A DNA stretch of 64,000 nucleotides. Source: Rhizosaccharibacter radicis. Its GTDB lineage: Bacteria; Pseudomonadota; Alphaproteobacteria; Acetobacterales; Acetobacteraceae. Below are positions 10,075-18,342 of this stretch, piece by piece. The notes below the pieces were generated by a model. It was not told where the DNA came from, did no database searches, and saw only the letters and a program-made list of their open reading frames with translations. The stretch's first letter is position 1. Every line of letters starts with the position of its first letter. The DNA is taken from contig JAMZEJ010000011.1 in NCBI GenBank assembly GCA_024508355.1, forward strand, positions 81,644 to 145,643. The letters run 5' to 3'. The translations under genes and the position numbers were made by a program.

Positions 10075-10230
10075 GACGACGCTGCTTCCGCTGCGGGGAC
10101 GGGCCGTTCCCGCTCGCCCAACGGCCTAGTCACGCGCCGATGACCGGTAAATGGCTCGCGGCCGTCCGGCTCGCATCTCGTGCCGGTTTCCCGGCAGGCG
10201 TGATATACGGGCAACTATAACGCGGTCTTC
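10074..10230 (-). promoter_or_regulatory. Leader of the TonB receptor with -10-like TATAGT and a GAAA-loop hairpin
   Basis: On the minus strand TATAGT occurs at 10219-10214 in an otherwise GC-rich stretch, a plausible -10. No good -35 is visible. If used, it gives a leader of roughly 130 nt. The leader holds a perfect hairpin, GCCGG - GAAA - CCGGC, near 10194-10181. The seen parts are the hexamer and stem; their function is inference. Confidence 0.25.
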
Positions 10231-10362
10231 GGGCGTGCCCCTGAGGCTGCACGCCAGGCGGGGCGGCGAGACGTGACGCCGCAGCCGGCGTTCCGCCCTG
10301 ATCGCGCCGCTCGGCAGCCGTGGCGCCCGCGGGGTGGGCGCCTCGAAAAGGTGGATCGTTCC

Positions 10363-11661
10363 TTAGGTCCCGAACACGCGCCGGCCGTTCTTCCAGGTGC
10401 CCAGCACCCGTCCTTCCAGCGCGCGGCCGTCGAACGGCGTATTCTGGGCGCGGCCCGGGAGCTGGCCCGCGGCCACCCGCCAGGCGCGTTCGGGATCGAA
10501 CAGGCACAGATCGGCCGCGGCGCCGGGACGCAGCGTGCCCGTCTCGAGGCCGAGCAGGCGGGCGGGTGCCGCGGTCAGCAGCTCGATGGCGCGGGGCAGG
10601 GGCAAGGTGCCGTCATGCACGCGCGCCAGCGTCACGCCCAGCAGCGTTTGCAGCCCGATGCCGCCGGCCGAGGCCTGGGCGAACGGCAGGCGCTTGTCGT
10701 CCGGGTCGCGCGGGGTGTGGTCGGACGCGATGGCGTCGATGGTGCCGTCGGCCAGCGCCTCGCAGATCGCGAGCCGGTCGGATTCCGGGCGCAGCGGCGG
10801 CGACAGCTTGGCGTAGGTGCGGAAATCGCCGATCGCCGTCTCGTTCAGGTCGAAATAGGGCGGCGCGGTGTCGCACGACACCGCGATGCCGTTCCGCTTC
10901 GCGTCGCGGATCAGCGCCACCGCCTCGGCGGTCGAGACGTGGGCGATGTGCAGGCGGCCGCCCGACAGCCGCGCCAGCCGCAGGTCCCGCGCCACCAGGA
11001 TCGCTTCCGCCGCCGCCGGAATGCCGGGAAGGCCGAGACGGGTGGCGAGCTCGCCCTCCGTCGCGGAGCCGCCGCGCCCCAGGGCCGGGTCCTCGGGATG
11101 CTGGGTCACGGTGGCGCCGAAGCCGCGCGCGTAGCTCAGCGCCAAACGCATCACCCGCGCATCGGCCACCGCGCGCACGCCGTCGGTGAAGGCGACCGCG
11201 CCCGCTTCGCGCAGCAGCCCGAGCTCGGCCAGTTCCTCCCCCCGGCACCCCTTGGTGACCGCGCCATAGGGCAGCACGGTGACCGCACCGGTTTCCTCGC
11301 CGCGAGCGCGCAGCAGGCGCACCAGGGCCGGGTCGTCGATCACCGGCTCGGTGTTGGGCAGCACCGCGATCGTGGTGATGCCGCCGCTGGCGGCCGCGCG
11401 GGCGGCGGAGGACACGGTTTCGCGGTATTCGGCGCCGGGTTCGCCGATGGACACCCGCATGTCCACCAGACCGGGGCACAGCACCGCGCCGCCGCCGTCC
11501 AGGCGCTCGATGCCGGCCGGAAGCTCGCCGGCGGGGTCGATCGCCTCAATCCGGCCATCGCGCACCAGCAGCCGCGCGTCTGGCCGGTCCAGTCCGCTCG
11601 CCGCATCGAGCAGCCGCACGTTCTCGAACAGCAAGGCGGGGGGAAGCGTGATCGAGGTCAT
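10363..11661 (-). CDS. pyrC: PyrC-like dihydroorotase homologue lacking the HxH metal motif
   Basis: This amidohydrolase-fold protein is encoded beside aspartate carbamoyltransferase. Active class I dihydroorotases bind zinc through a DxHxHxR-type motif after the first strand; here the equivalent segment reads GLVDMRVSIGEPG, so both histidines are replaced. Other family positions remain: VTQHPED, LHIAHVST and IASDHTPRD. This resembles the non-catalytic PyrX-type subunits known to support aspartate carbamoyltransferase in some bacteria. I infer a structural or regulatory role, with a catalytic dihydroorotase encoded elsewhere. The start is the ATG at 11661 ([15 protein letters not shown]), giving 432 residues. 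It lies downstream of pyrB with a 400-bp gap that is spanned by a small coupled open frame. Confidence 0.88.
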   Translation of the reverse strand: MTSITLPPALLFENVRLLDAASGLDRPDARLLVRDGRIEAIDPAGELPAGIERLDGGGAVLCPGLVDMRVSIGEPGAEYRETVSSAARAAASGGITTIAVLPNTEPVIDDPALVRLLRARGEETGAVTVLPYGAVTKGCRGEELAELGLLREAGAVAFTDGVRAVADARVMRLALSYARGFGATVTQHPEDPALGRGGSATEGELATRLGLPGIPAAAEAILVARDLRLARLSGGRLHIAHVSTAEAVALIRDAKRNGIAVSCDTAPPYFDLNETAIGDFRTYAKLSPPLRPESDRLAICEALADGTIDAIASDHTPRDPDDKRLPFAQASAGGIGLQTLLGVTLARVHDGTLPLPRAIELLTAAPARLLGLETGTLRPGAAADLCLFDPERAWRVAAGQLPGRAQNTPFDGRALEGRVLGTWKNGRRVFGT

Positions 11662-12059
11662 GCGACGGTCCGGCGGCGGAAAGAAACGGGATGCGCGGCT
11701 CGGCGCGGAAGCATGCCAGATCGGGCGGCGCCGCGATCCGCGCGAGAGGCCGGACCCGACCCGGAACCGGCGCCGCACCAGCCCGGCAATCGGCGGCCGA
11801 GGCGGTCTCCGTGGCCACCGGCGGGCGCGCGAGCGTGATCGGCGGCGCGCGGTGCTTCCGGAAGGACTGGGCTCTCCCGGAGCGCCGCCCGAGCGGCATC
11901 CCGGGCGGGACCCGCCCTGTCCGAAGCAGGCCGGGTGGGAGCGGACGCCGCCTCCGGCCCAGCGGCCGGTGCGTTCCCGCGCCGTTCCCGCGCGTCCCGG
12001 ACCGGCGCCGGGCCCGGGGTCGGCGTGACCGGAGCGGCGAGCATCGGCGCCACGCTCAT
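11658..12059 (-). CDS. Candidate small ORF coupled between pyrB and pyrC
   Basis: A 133-codon frame starts with an ATG that overlaps the pyrB stop (ATGA, 12059-12056) and ends with a TGA that overlaps the pyrC start (ATGA, 11661-11658). That arrangement is what translational coupling looks like. The predicted product is Ala/Arg/Pro/Gly-rich without a recognisable domain. Second codon positions are as GC-rich as the others, which is more typical of non-coding GC-rich DNA. It may therefore be chance. I do not recognise it. Confidence 0.25.
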   Translation of the reverse strand: MSVAPMLAAPVTPTPGPAPVRDARERRGNAPAAGPEAASAPTRPASDRAGPARDAARAALRESPVLPEAPRAADHARAPAGGHGDRLGRRLPGWCGAGSGSGPASRADRGAARSGMLPRRAAHPVSFRRRTVA

Positions 12060-13045
12060 CCCGGCCTGCCGCCGGTCTGCGCCCGTGCCAGCATGTCCAG
12101 CACCGCCATGCGCACGGCGACGCCCATCTCCACCTGTTCCTGGATCACGCTCTGCTCGGGATGATCGGCGACCGCGCTGTCGATCTCGACGCCGCGGTTC
12201 ATCGGGCCGGGATGCATCACCAGCGCGCCGGGCTTGGCGCGGCCCAGCCGCGCGGCGTCCAGGCCGAAGAAGCGGAAATATTCCCGCGCGCTCGGCACCA
12301 GCCCTCCGGACATGCGCTCGCGCTGGAGCCTGAGCATCATCACCACGTCGGCGCCGTCGAGCCCCTCGTCCATGTCGTGATGCACCGACACGCCGAGCTG
12401 GTCGATGGCGGCGGGGACCAGCGTGGGCGGCCCCACCACCCGGACCTGCGACCCCATGGCTGTGAGCAGGTGGATGTTGGAGCGCGCGACGCGGGAATGG
12501 GCGACGTCGCCGCAGATCGCCACCGTGAGGCCCTGGAGGCGGCCGCAGCGCCGCCGGATGGTGAGCGCGTCCAGCAGCGCCTGGGTGGGATGCTCGTGGG
12601 TGCCGTCGCCCGCGTTGATCACGCCCGCGTCCACCTTCTGCGCCAGCAGCGCCGGCGCGCCGGACTGGCCGTGGCGCACCACCAGCAGGTCGGTGCGCAT
12701 GGCGTTCAGCGTCGCGGCGGTGTCGAGCAGGGTCTCGCCCTTGTTCACCGAGGAGGTGCTGACCGACATGTTGATCACGTCGGCGCCCAGCCGCTTGCCG
12801 GCCAGCTCGAACGAGGTGCGGGTGCGGGTGGAATCTTCGAAGAACAGGTTGATGAGCGTGAGGCCGCGCAGGCGGTCGCGCTGGGTTTTGCGCGACCGGT
12901 TCAGCAGCACGTAGCTTTCGGCCAGATCGAGGAAGGGCTCGATCCGGGTCGGATGCATGCCCTGCAATCCGAGCAGGTGCCGGCCGCCGCCGTTCAGCCC
13001 GGCGAAGAAGCGGGGCTCACCGGTCATCGGCTCCGTGATCCTCAT
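12056..13045 (-). CDS. pyrB: Aspartate carbamoyltransferase catalytic subunit
   Basis: It condenses carbamoyl phosphate with aspartate, the first committed step of pyrimidine synthesis. The 329-residue product has the carbamoyl-phosphate motif [13 protein letters not shown], the [12 protein letters not shown] segment, the aspartate-domain sequence [12 protein letters not shown], and [12 protein letters not shown] near the end. The ATG at 13045 is preceded by GGGGAG. A second ATG at 13027 ([10 protein letters not shown]) also has a GGAG in front and would give a protein six residues shorter. No pyrI regulatory subunit is near; the adjacent PyrC-like protein is the likely partner. Confidence 0.95.
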   Translation of the reverse strand: MRITEPMTGEPRFFAGLNGGGRHLLGLQGMHPTRIEPFLDLAESYVLLNRSRKTQRDRLRGLTLINLFFEDSTRTRTSFELAGKRLGADVINMSVSTSSVNKGETLLDTAATLNAMRTDLLVVRHGQSGAPALLAQKVDAGVINAGDGTHEHPTQALLDALTIRRRCGRLQGLTVAICGDVAHSRVARSNIHLLTAMGSQVRVVGPPTLVPAAIDQLGVSVHHDMDEGLDGADVVMMLRLQRERMSGGLVPSAREYFRFFGLDAARLGRAKPGALVMHPGPMNRGVEIDSAVADHPEQSVIQEQVEMGVAVRMAVLDMLARAQTGGRPG

Positions 13046-13418
13046 CGCGATGCTCCCCGCTCCGGGCGTCCCATGGCCGTGGTGCCGGCCGCCTCGATCC
13101 GATCCGGTCGTCCGCGGCGACCGGGCGCCGCGCGTCCCGCCGGGGCGCGCCCGCCCGGCGCGCGTCGCGCCCGAGGGCCAGGCATGACGGCGATCGTCGC
13201 GTCGCATCCGATCCCGCATGCCGGTCGGCCGGCGGTTCTTCCGGGCTTCCGCCCTGTCCTGCGACGTTGGCCGGTTCGCCGTCGCGGCCCGACGCCGCCG
13301 ATGACCTTTCCGCGCGACGCGCAGGCGGATGCCGGACCGGACGCCGTTCCGGCCTCGCTGGACGGGATCGCCGCGATCGCCATTCCGGTCGCGCTCCGGC
13401 CGTGCGTCGCCGGGCCCG
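13046..13418. other. Gap between gltX and pyrB, no gene recognised
   Basis: These 373 bp are GC-rich. A minus-strand frame runs through them and ends on the ATGA of pyrB, but its product is Arg/Gly/Ala-rich and shows no domain. No promoter or terminator is evident. Confidence 0.45.
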
Positions 13419-14822
13419 TCAGCGCGTGGCCGCCGCGCCGATGCGGGCCATCACCTCGTCGCGTCCCAGCGCCGCCAGGGTGGCGTCGATGCCGGGGCTC
13501 ATGGTGGAGCCGGTGACGGCCGCGCGCAGCGGCTGCGCCACCTGGCCGAGCTTCTTGCCCTCACGCTCGGTGAAACGCCGGAAGGCGCCGTCGATCTCCT
13601 CCGCCGTGAACGGCTCGATCACCGACAGCTCGGCGGCGAACCGGCGCAGCATGTCGCGGTTCTCCTCCGTCAGCAGCGCTTCCGCCTTCGGCTCGAACGA
13701 CAGCGGCACCGAGCGGGCCAGAAAGGCGGCGCTGTCGGCGAGGTCGGCGAGCGTCTTGGCGCGCTCCTTGAGCCCGGGCATCAGGAACCGGATGCGCTCG
13801 ACGGTCGCGTCGTCGATCGCGATGCCCTCGCGGCCCCGGAGACGATCCGCCACGTCGGCGGCGAGGCGGCCATCGTCGGCCTGGCGCAGCCACACGCCGT
13901 TCAGGTGGGTGAGCTTCACGTAGTCCATGCGCGACGGAGAACGGCCGACGCCGTCCAGGTCGAACAGGCGGATCTGCTCGTCGCGCCCGAGGATCTCCGC
14001 GTCGCCGTGGCCCCAGCCGAGCCGCAGCAGGTAGTTGTTCAGCGCCTCGGGCAGGAAGCCCTGCTCGCGGAACTCCACCACGCTCTGCGCGCCGTGACGC
14101 TTAGAAAGCTTGGCGCCGTCCGGCCCGTGGATCAGCGGCAGATGGGCGAAGCGCGGCCGCTCCCAGCCCATGGCGGCGTAGATCTGCGACTGCCGGAAGG
14201 TGTTGGTGAGGTGGTCGTCGCCGCGGATCACGTGAGTGATCGCCATGTCGTGGTCGTCCACCACCACGGCGTGCAGGTAGGTCGGCGTGCCGTCCGTGCG
14301 CAGGATGATCATGTCGTCCATCTCGGCGTTGTTCACCGTGACGGTGCCCTGCACGAGATCGTCCACCACGGTGTCGCCGTCCTGCGGCGCGCGCAGGCGG
14401 ATGGTGAAGGGCGCGCCGGCGGGTGCCTCGGACGGATCGCGGTCGCGCCAGTAGCCGTTGTAGCGGGGCGCGCGCCCCTCGGCGACCGCCTGCTCGCGCA
14501 TCTGCTTCAGCTCCTCGGCGGTGCAGAAGCATTTGTAGGCGTGGCCGCGCGCCAGCAGCTCCAGCGCCACCTCTGTGTGCCGGGGCTGACGCGTGCTCTG
14601 GAACACCGGCGCCTCGTCCGGGTCGAGGCCCATCCAGCGCAGCCCGTCGAAGATCACGTCCACCGCCTGCTGGGTGGAGCGCTCGCGGTCGGTATCCTCG
14701 ATCCGCAGCAGGAACTGTCCGCCGTGGTGGCGGGCGAACAGGAAGTTGAACAGGGCGGCGCGGGCGTTGCCGATATGCAGCAGGCCGGTCGGGCTGGGCG
14801 CGAAGCGGGTGCGGACGGTCAT
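13419..14822 (-). CDS. gltX: Glutamyl-tRNA synthetase (class I)
   Basis: It charges tRNA with glutamate. The 467-residue product shows the class I signatures: [16 protein letters not shown] (HIGH variant HIGN) near the N-terminus, the [10 protein letters not shown] segment, and [11 protein letters not shown] (KMSKS variant) near the middle. The C-terminal anticodon-binding region follows ([23 protein letters not shown]). The ATG at 14822 starts two residues before the first core strand. It is divergent from comEC, and the ~200-bp region between them holds the AT-rich patch around 15018-15040. Alphaproteobacteria often carry two gltX copies, one non-discriminating; the sequence alone does not say which this is. 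Confidence 0.95.
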   Translation of the reverse strand: MTVRTRFAPSPTGLLHIGNARAALFNFLFARHHGGQFLLRIEDTDRERSTQQAVDVIFDGLRWMGLDPDEAPVFQSTRQPRHTEVALELLARGHAYKCFCTAEELKQMREQAVAEGRAPRYNGYWRDRDPSEAPAGAPFTIRLRAPQDGDTVVDDLVQGTVTVNNAEMDDMIILRTDGTPTYLHAVVVDDHDMAITHVIRGDDHLTNTFRQSQIYAAMGWERPRFAHLPLIHGPDGAKLSKRHGAQSVVEFREQGFLPEALNNYLLRLGWGHGDAEILGRDEQIRLFDLDGVGRSPSRMDYVKLTHLNGVWLRQADDGRLAADVADRLRGREGIAIDDATVERIRFLMPGLKERAKTLADLADSAAFLARSVPLSFEPKAEALLTEENRDMLRRFAAELSVIEPFTAEEIDGAFRRFTEREGKKLGQVAQPLRAAVTGSTMSPGIDATLAALGRDEVMARIGAAATR

Positions 14823-15018
14823 GACGGGTGGTTCTAGTGCGGAACCGGGACGGCCCCAAGGGGTGCCGCCGCCCCGAACGGCCGCGCTGCCCGGCGCCCA
14901 CCGGACACGTCCTGTCCGGGATGGAGCCCGGCTCCCGGGTATGCCGATGCGGATACAGAGGGCGACCGGTCGCGGCCTCCGCGCGATTGCCCGCTGGTCC
15001 GGGAAACGGATCCCGCGC

Positions 15019-15040
15019 TAACATTTTGTTCGTGTACCGA
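15019..15040. promoter_or_regulatory. AT-rich patch with -10-like TAACAT and a GTTCG-N5-CGAAC dyad
   Basis: Between gltX and comEC lies TAACAT at 15019-15024. A dyad with arms GTTCG and CGAAC separated by TGTAC follows at 15028-15042. If TAACAT is a -10, transcription would begin near 15031, at the GTG proposed as the comEC start, which would make a leaderless message. No -35 is obvious. Confidence 0.25.
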
Positions 15041-17407
15041 ACCGGCTTCCTCGCGCCCGACCTGCAACGGCTGTTGACGTGGAGCCCGGTGTGGGTGGGG
15101 GCCGGCATCCTGCTGTATTTCGCCCCGCGCTTCGAGCCGTCCTGGCCGTGGCTGCTGCTGCCGCCCCTGCTGCTGCTCGCGTCGTTGGTGCTGGCGTGGC
15201 GCCGCTCGGTGCCGGCCCGGGGCGCGCTGTTCTGCCTGCTGATGGCGGCGATCGGCTTCGCGGCGGCCGGGCTGTCGACGCGCCGGATGCCGCCGATGCC
15301 CGACGTGCCGACGCGCGCGGTGCTGGCGGCCGGCACCGTGGGGGCGGTGGACCTGATGCCCGACGGGAGCCGCCGCGTGACCCTGCTGCGGCCGGTGGTC
15401 GCGCTGGCGATGCCCCGTCGCGGCGGCGCCCCGGCCGCGATGGCGGCGCAGGAACCGGGCGAGTCGTGGCGGCGGCTCCTGCGGGTCCGGCTGCGCGACG
15501 ACGACCAGGCCGCACTCCTGCCCGGCCAGCGGATCGTGCTGCGGGCACTCCTGCACGCTCCGCCCGCGCCGGATCGACCCGGTGGACGCGATCCGCAGCG
15601 CGAGGCGTTCTTCTCGGGCCTCGGGGGCAGCGGCCGCGCGCTTGGTCCGGTGGCGCCGTCGGCGGTGCCGGCGGCCGGTTTCGTGCCCGGGCTGTCGGCG
15701 GTGGCCGGGGCTTCGATCGGTGCGGACGCAGGCGGCGCGGTCGCCGCGCGCGGTGCTTCGGGCACCGGTGTCGAGGGAGGATCTCGATCCGCGGGCCGTG
15801 GCGACGGCGCGCGAGCGGCGGCCAGCCTTCCGGCGATCGTGCCGGGCGGGGCGGGCGGCATGCGGGGGCTGCGAGAGCGGGTGGCCGCGCGCATCCTGCG
15901 GGTGCTGCCGGGTGTGGACGGGGCGATCGCCGCCACGCTGCTGACCGGACTCGGCACGGCGATCCCGCAGGCCGACCGCGACGCCTTCGCCGCGTCGGGG
16001 CTGGCGCACATCCTGGCGGTGGCGGGGCTGCATCTGGCGATCGTCACCGGGCTGGCGGTGGGCACGATCCGCTTCCTGCTGTCGCGCTTCGAATGGACGG
16101 CGTTGTTTCTGCCCTGCCGGGAGATGGCGGCGATCGGCGGCCTCGGTGCCGGCGGCTTCTACATGCTGATGACCGGGATGCATCTTCCGGGCATCCGGGC
16201 GCTGCTGATGGCATCCGTGATGGTGCTGGCGCTGCTCACCGGGCGGCGGGCGCTGTCGTTCCGGGGTCTCGCCGTGGCGGCGCTGGTCATGCTGCTGTGG
16301 CATCCGGCGGTTCTGCTGGAGGTAGGCTTCCAGATGAGCTTCGCCGCGGTGCTGGCGCTGATCTCCGGCTACGAGGCCTTGCGGCCGGCCATGCGGCGGC
16401 TGGCCACCGAGGCGCATCACGGCACGCCCTTGCGGCGGGCCACCATGCACGGGATGTCGCTGCTGACCACCAGCGTGTTCGCGGGGCTGGCCTCGCTGCC
16501 GTTCGCGATGTTCCATTTCGGCCGGATGCAGCTCTATTTCGTGCTGGCGAACCTGCTGGCGGTGCCGATCACGGCGCTCTGGGTGATGCCGGCCGGGCTT
16601 CTGTCGCTGCTGGCGATGCCGGTCGGCGCGGAGCGGCTGTTTCTGCTGCCGATGGGCTGGGGCATCGAGATCGTGCTGTGGCTGGCGCGCGCGGTCTCGT
16701 CGCTGCCTGCCGCGAGCCTCGCGGTGCCGGGGATGCCGGCGCCGGGGCTCGTGGTGCTGTCGGCCGGCCTGATCGGATTGTGCCTGTTCCGCCGCCCGTT
16801 CTGGCGCTTGGCGTCGATCCTGCCCCTGGTGAGTGGGCTGTGTTCACCCTGGATGGCGCGGCCGCCCGACCTGCTGGTGTCGGGCGATGCCCGGCTCATC
16901 GCGCTGCGCGAGTCCGGCGGCGGCATGGTGGTGAACGCGATGCCCGGGGCATCGGCTCTCGTGCTCGAGTCGTGGAAGCGGTTCTGGGCGGTCACGGGCA
17001 GGGTCGGCGCGATCCCCGATCTGGCGGGGGCGGCGGATATCGCGTGCGATCCGGCGGGTTGCCGGATCGAGCGCCGCGGCCGCGTCGTGCTGCTGATGTT
17101 GCGGCGCCCGGGTGGCGACGACGACGATGGTGCGCGCGCGGAGGACGCGGACGACGAGCGCTCCGCGGGTGCCTGCCAGGGGCTGTCGCTGCTCGTGGCG
17201 CCGGTTCCGGCCGGCGATGCCTGCCGGGGAGTGCCGCGCATCGACCGCTTCACCGTCTGGCGGCAGGGATCGCAGGCGGTGTGGCTGTCGCGGGACGGGA
17301 TCGAGCTGCGGGACGACCGGGATTTCCGGGGCGACCGTCCCTGGGTCGCCCCGGTGCCGTCGCGCGGGGGGAGGCGGCCGACCCTGCCGCTGGCGATGGC
17401 GGAATGA
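15032..17407 (+). CDS. comEC: ComEC/Rec2 competence membrane channel
   Basis: This is the inner-membrane channel that takes up single-stranded DNA in transformation. The product has N-terminal membrane helices (WVGAGILLYFAP, LLLPPLLLLASLVLAW) and a soluble OB-like domain. The Competence domain follows, with the hallmark LLTGLGTAIPQADRDAFAASGLAHILAVAGLHLAIVTGL and about eight more helices. The last ~190 residues form a soluble segment with an Asp-rich stretch but no HxHxDH metallo-beta-lactamase motif, as in many alphaproteobacteria. The start is uncertain: GTG at 15032, TTG at 15026, or an ATG at 14921 in the same frame. I chose GTG because the conserved region begins just after it. A 70-residue Gly/Ala/Arg-rich insert precedes the Competence domain. 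Confidence 0.88.
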   Translation: MYRTGFLAPDLQRLLTWSPVWVGAGILLYFAPRFEPSWPWLLLPPLLLLASLVLAWRRSVPARGALFCLLMAAIGFAAAGLSTRRMPPMPDVPTRAVLAAGTVGAVDLMPDGSRRVTLLRPVVALAMPRRGGAPAAMAAQEPGESWRRLLRVRLRDDDQAALLPGQRIVLRALLHAPPAPDRPGGRDPQREAFFSGLGGSGRALGPVAPSAVPAAGFVPGLSAVAGASIGADAGGAVAARGASGTGVEGGSRSAGRGDGARAAASLPAIVPGGAGGMRGLRERVAARILRVLPGVDGAIAATLLTGLGTAIPQADRDAFAASGLAHILAVAGLHLAIVTGLAVGTIRFLLSRFEWTALFLPCREMAAIGGLGAGGFYMLMTGMHLPGIRALLMASVMVLALLTGRRALSFRGLAVAALVMLLWHPAVLLEVGFQMSFAAVLALISGYEALRPAMRRLATEAHHGTPLRRATMHGMSLLTTSVFAGLASLPFAMFHFGRMQLYFVLANLLAVPITALWVMPAGLLSLLAMPVGAERLFLLPMGWGIEIVLWLARAVSSLPAASLAVPGMPAPGLVVLSAGLIGLCLFRRPFWRLASILPLVSGLCSPWMARPPDLLVSGDARLIALRESGGGMVVNAMPGASALVLESWKRFWAVTGRVGAIPDLAGAADIACDPAGCRIERRGRVVLLMLRRPGGDDDDGARAEDADDERSAGACQGLSLLVAPVPAGDACRGVPRIDRFTVWRQGSQAVWLSRDGIELRDDRDFRGDRPWVAPVPSRGGRRPTLPLAMAE

Positions 17408-17536
17408 AGCAACGGCGACCGGCGGGGCGTCCGGAACGACGTCCGTAATCATGACGCAGATCGGGCGTGTGGATCATTCGGTCCGGCGGCGCGGGTCGCG
17501 GATCGGAAAGGAGGCACGTTTCCCGCCCGGCGCGCC

Positions 17537-18181
17537 TCAGGCAGGCGGCGTAAGTCGCTTGGACCTGTACTGGCACGGCTCCACCGCCGGACAGCGCCAG
17601 CATTCGGGAACGCGCGCCTTGCACAGGTAGCGCCCGTGCAGGATCAGCCAATGGTGCGCCGGACGGAGACGGTCGGCGGGGATGCGGGCCACGAGCCCGT
17701 CCTCCACCGCTCGGGGCGTCTTGCCGGGGGCGAGGCCGGTGCGGTTGCCGAGCCGGAAGATGTGGGTGTCGACCGCCATGGTGCTTTCGCCGAAGGCCAC
17801 GTTCATCACCACGTTCGCCGTCTTGCGCCCGACGCCGGGCAGCGCTTCCAGCGAGGCGCGATCCGCCGGCACCACGCCCCCGTGGCGCTCGATCAGCGCG
17901 CGCGACAATCCGACGACGTTGCGGGCCTTGGCGCGCCACAGGCCGATGGTGCGGATGTGCCGGGCCACGCCTTCCTCGCCCAGGGTGAGCATGGCGGCGG
18001 CGTCGGGCGCTTCGCGGAACAACCCGACCGTCGCCTTGTTCACCGAGGCGTCGGTGGCCTGGGCCGAGAGCACCACCGCCACCAGCAGCGAGAAGCTGTC
18101 GGCGAACACCAGCTCGGTCTCGGCGGCCGGGTTGGCCAGCGCGATCGCCTCGATGAAGCGCACCACTTCTGGCCTGGTCAT
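17537..18181 (-). CDS. nth: Endonuclease III
   Basis: This is a bifunctional DNA glycosylase/AP lyase that removes oxidised pyrimidines. It has the helix-hairpin-helix LPGVGRKTANVVMN with the catalytic Lys, the catalytic Asp in VDTHIFRLGNR, and a C-x6-C-x2-C-x5-C [4Fe-4S] cluster (CKARVPECWRCPAVEPC). I chose the ATG at 18181, which gives 214 residues, close to the 211 of E. coli. An upstream in-frame ATG at 18253 would add 24 residues with Asn-rich character. The TATAAC element at about 18216-18211 on this strand would then lie inside the gene, which argues for the shorter form. It converges with comEC and diverges from the HD-GYP-like gene. Confidence 0.93.
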   Translation of the reverse strand: MTRPEVVRFIEAIALANPAAETELVFADSFSLLVAVVLSAQATDASVNKATVGLFREAPDAAAMLTLGEEGVARHIRTIGLWRAKARNVVGLSRALIERHGGVVPADRASLEALPGVGRKTANVVMNVAFGESTMAVDTHIFRLGNRTGLAPGKTPRAVEDGLVARIPADRLRPAHHWLILHGRYLCKARVPECWRCPAVEPCQYRSKRLTPPA

Positions 18182-18270
18182 CCGGCGCCTCGCCGGAGAT
18201 TTCTTGTCGGTTATAACGACATTCGTGTTGTTTGCGGCACGGTCGCCCGGCATGTTCTCGTCGCTTCCTC

Positions 18271-18288
18271 ACAGGAACGTTTTCCTGT
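18271..18288. promoter_or_regulatory. Perfect 7-bp dyad (ACAGGAA-N4-TTCCTGT) upstream of the HD-GYP-like gene
   Basis: ACAGGAA at 18271-18277 and TTCCTGT at 18282-18288 are perfect inverted repeats around CGTT. The 8-bp palindrome CGTATACG follows at 18292-18299. The region is AT-rich compared with the genome and lies between the divergent nth and HD-GYP-like genes. An operator is the simplest reading. The cognate regulator is unknown. Confidence 0.4.
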
Positions 18289-18342
18289 TTGCGTATACGT
18301 TATCGCTTCGTGCAGGACATCCGAACTCCTTCCGTTGTTCGA

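Noticed and set aside
10074..10230. Cobalamin riboswitch before the TonB receptor
   Set aside because: GGGAA-aCCGG...CCGG resembles part of the core, but the B12 box and the CCCGCCACTG-like segment could not be found; only the hairpin is kept as a weak feature.
13042..13383. A 113-codon frame ending on the pyrB start (ATGA)
   Set aside because: ATGA at a start codon always makes a TGA in the other frame; the translation is Arg/Gly/Ala-rich with no domain, and it has no matching partner overlap at its other end.
15028..15042. A LexA (SOS) box at GTTCG-N5-CGAAC
   Set aside because: Known alphaproteobacterial LexA boxes are direct repeats GTTC-N7-GTTC; this is an inverted repeat with the opposite symmetry.
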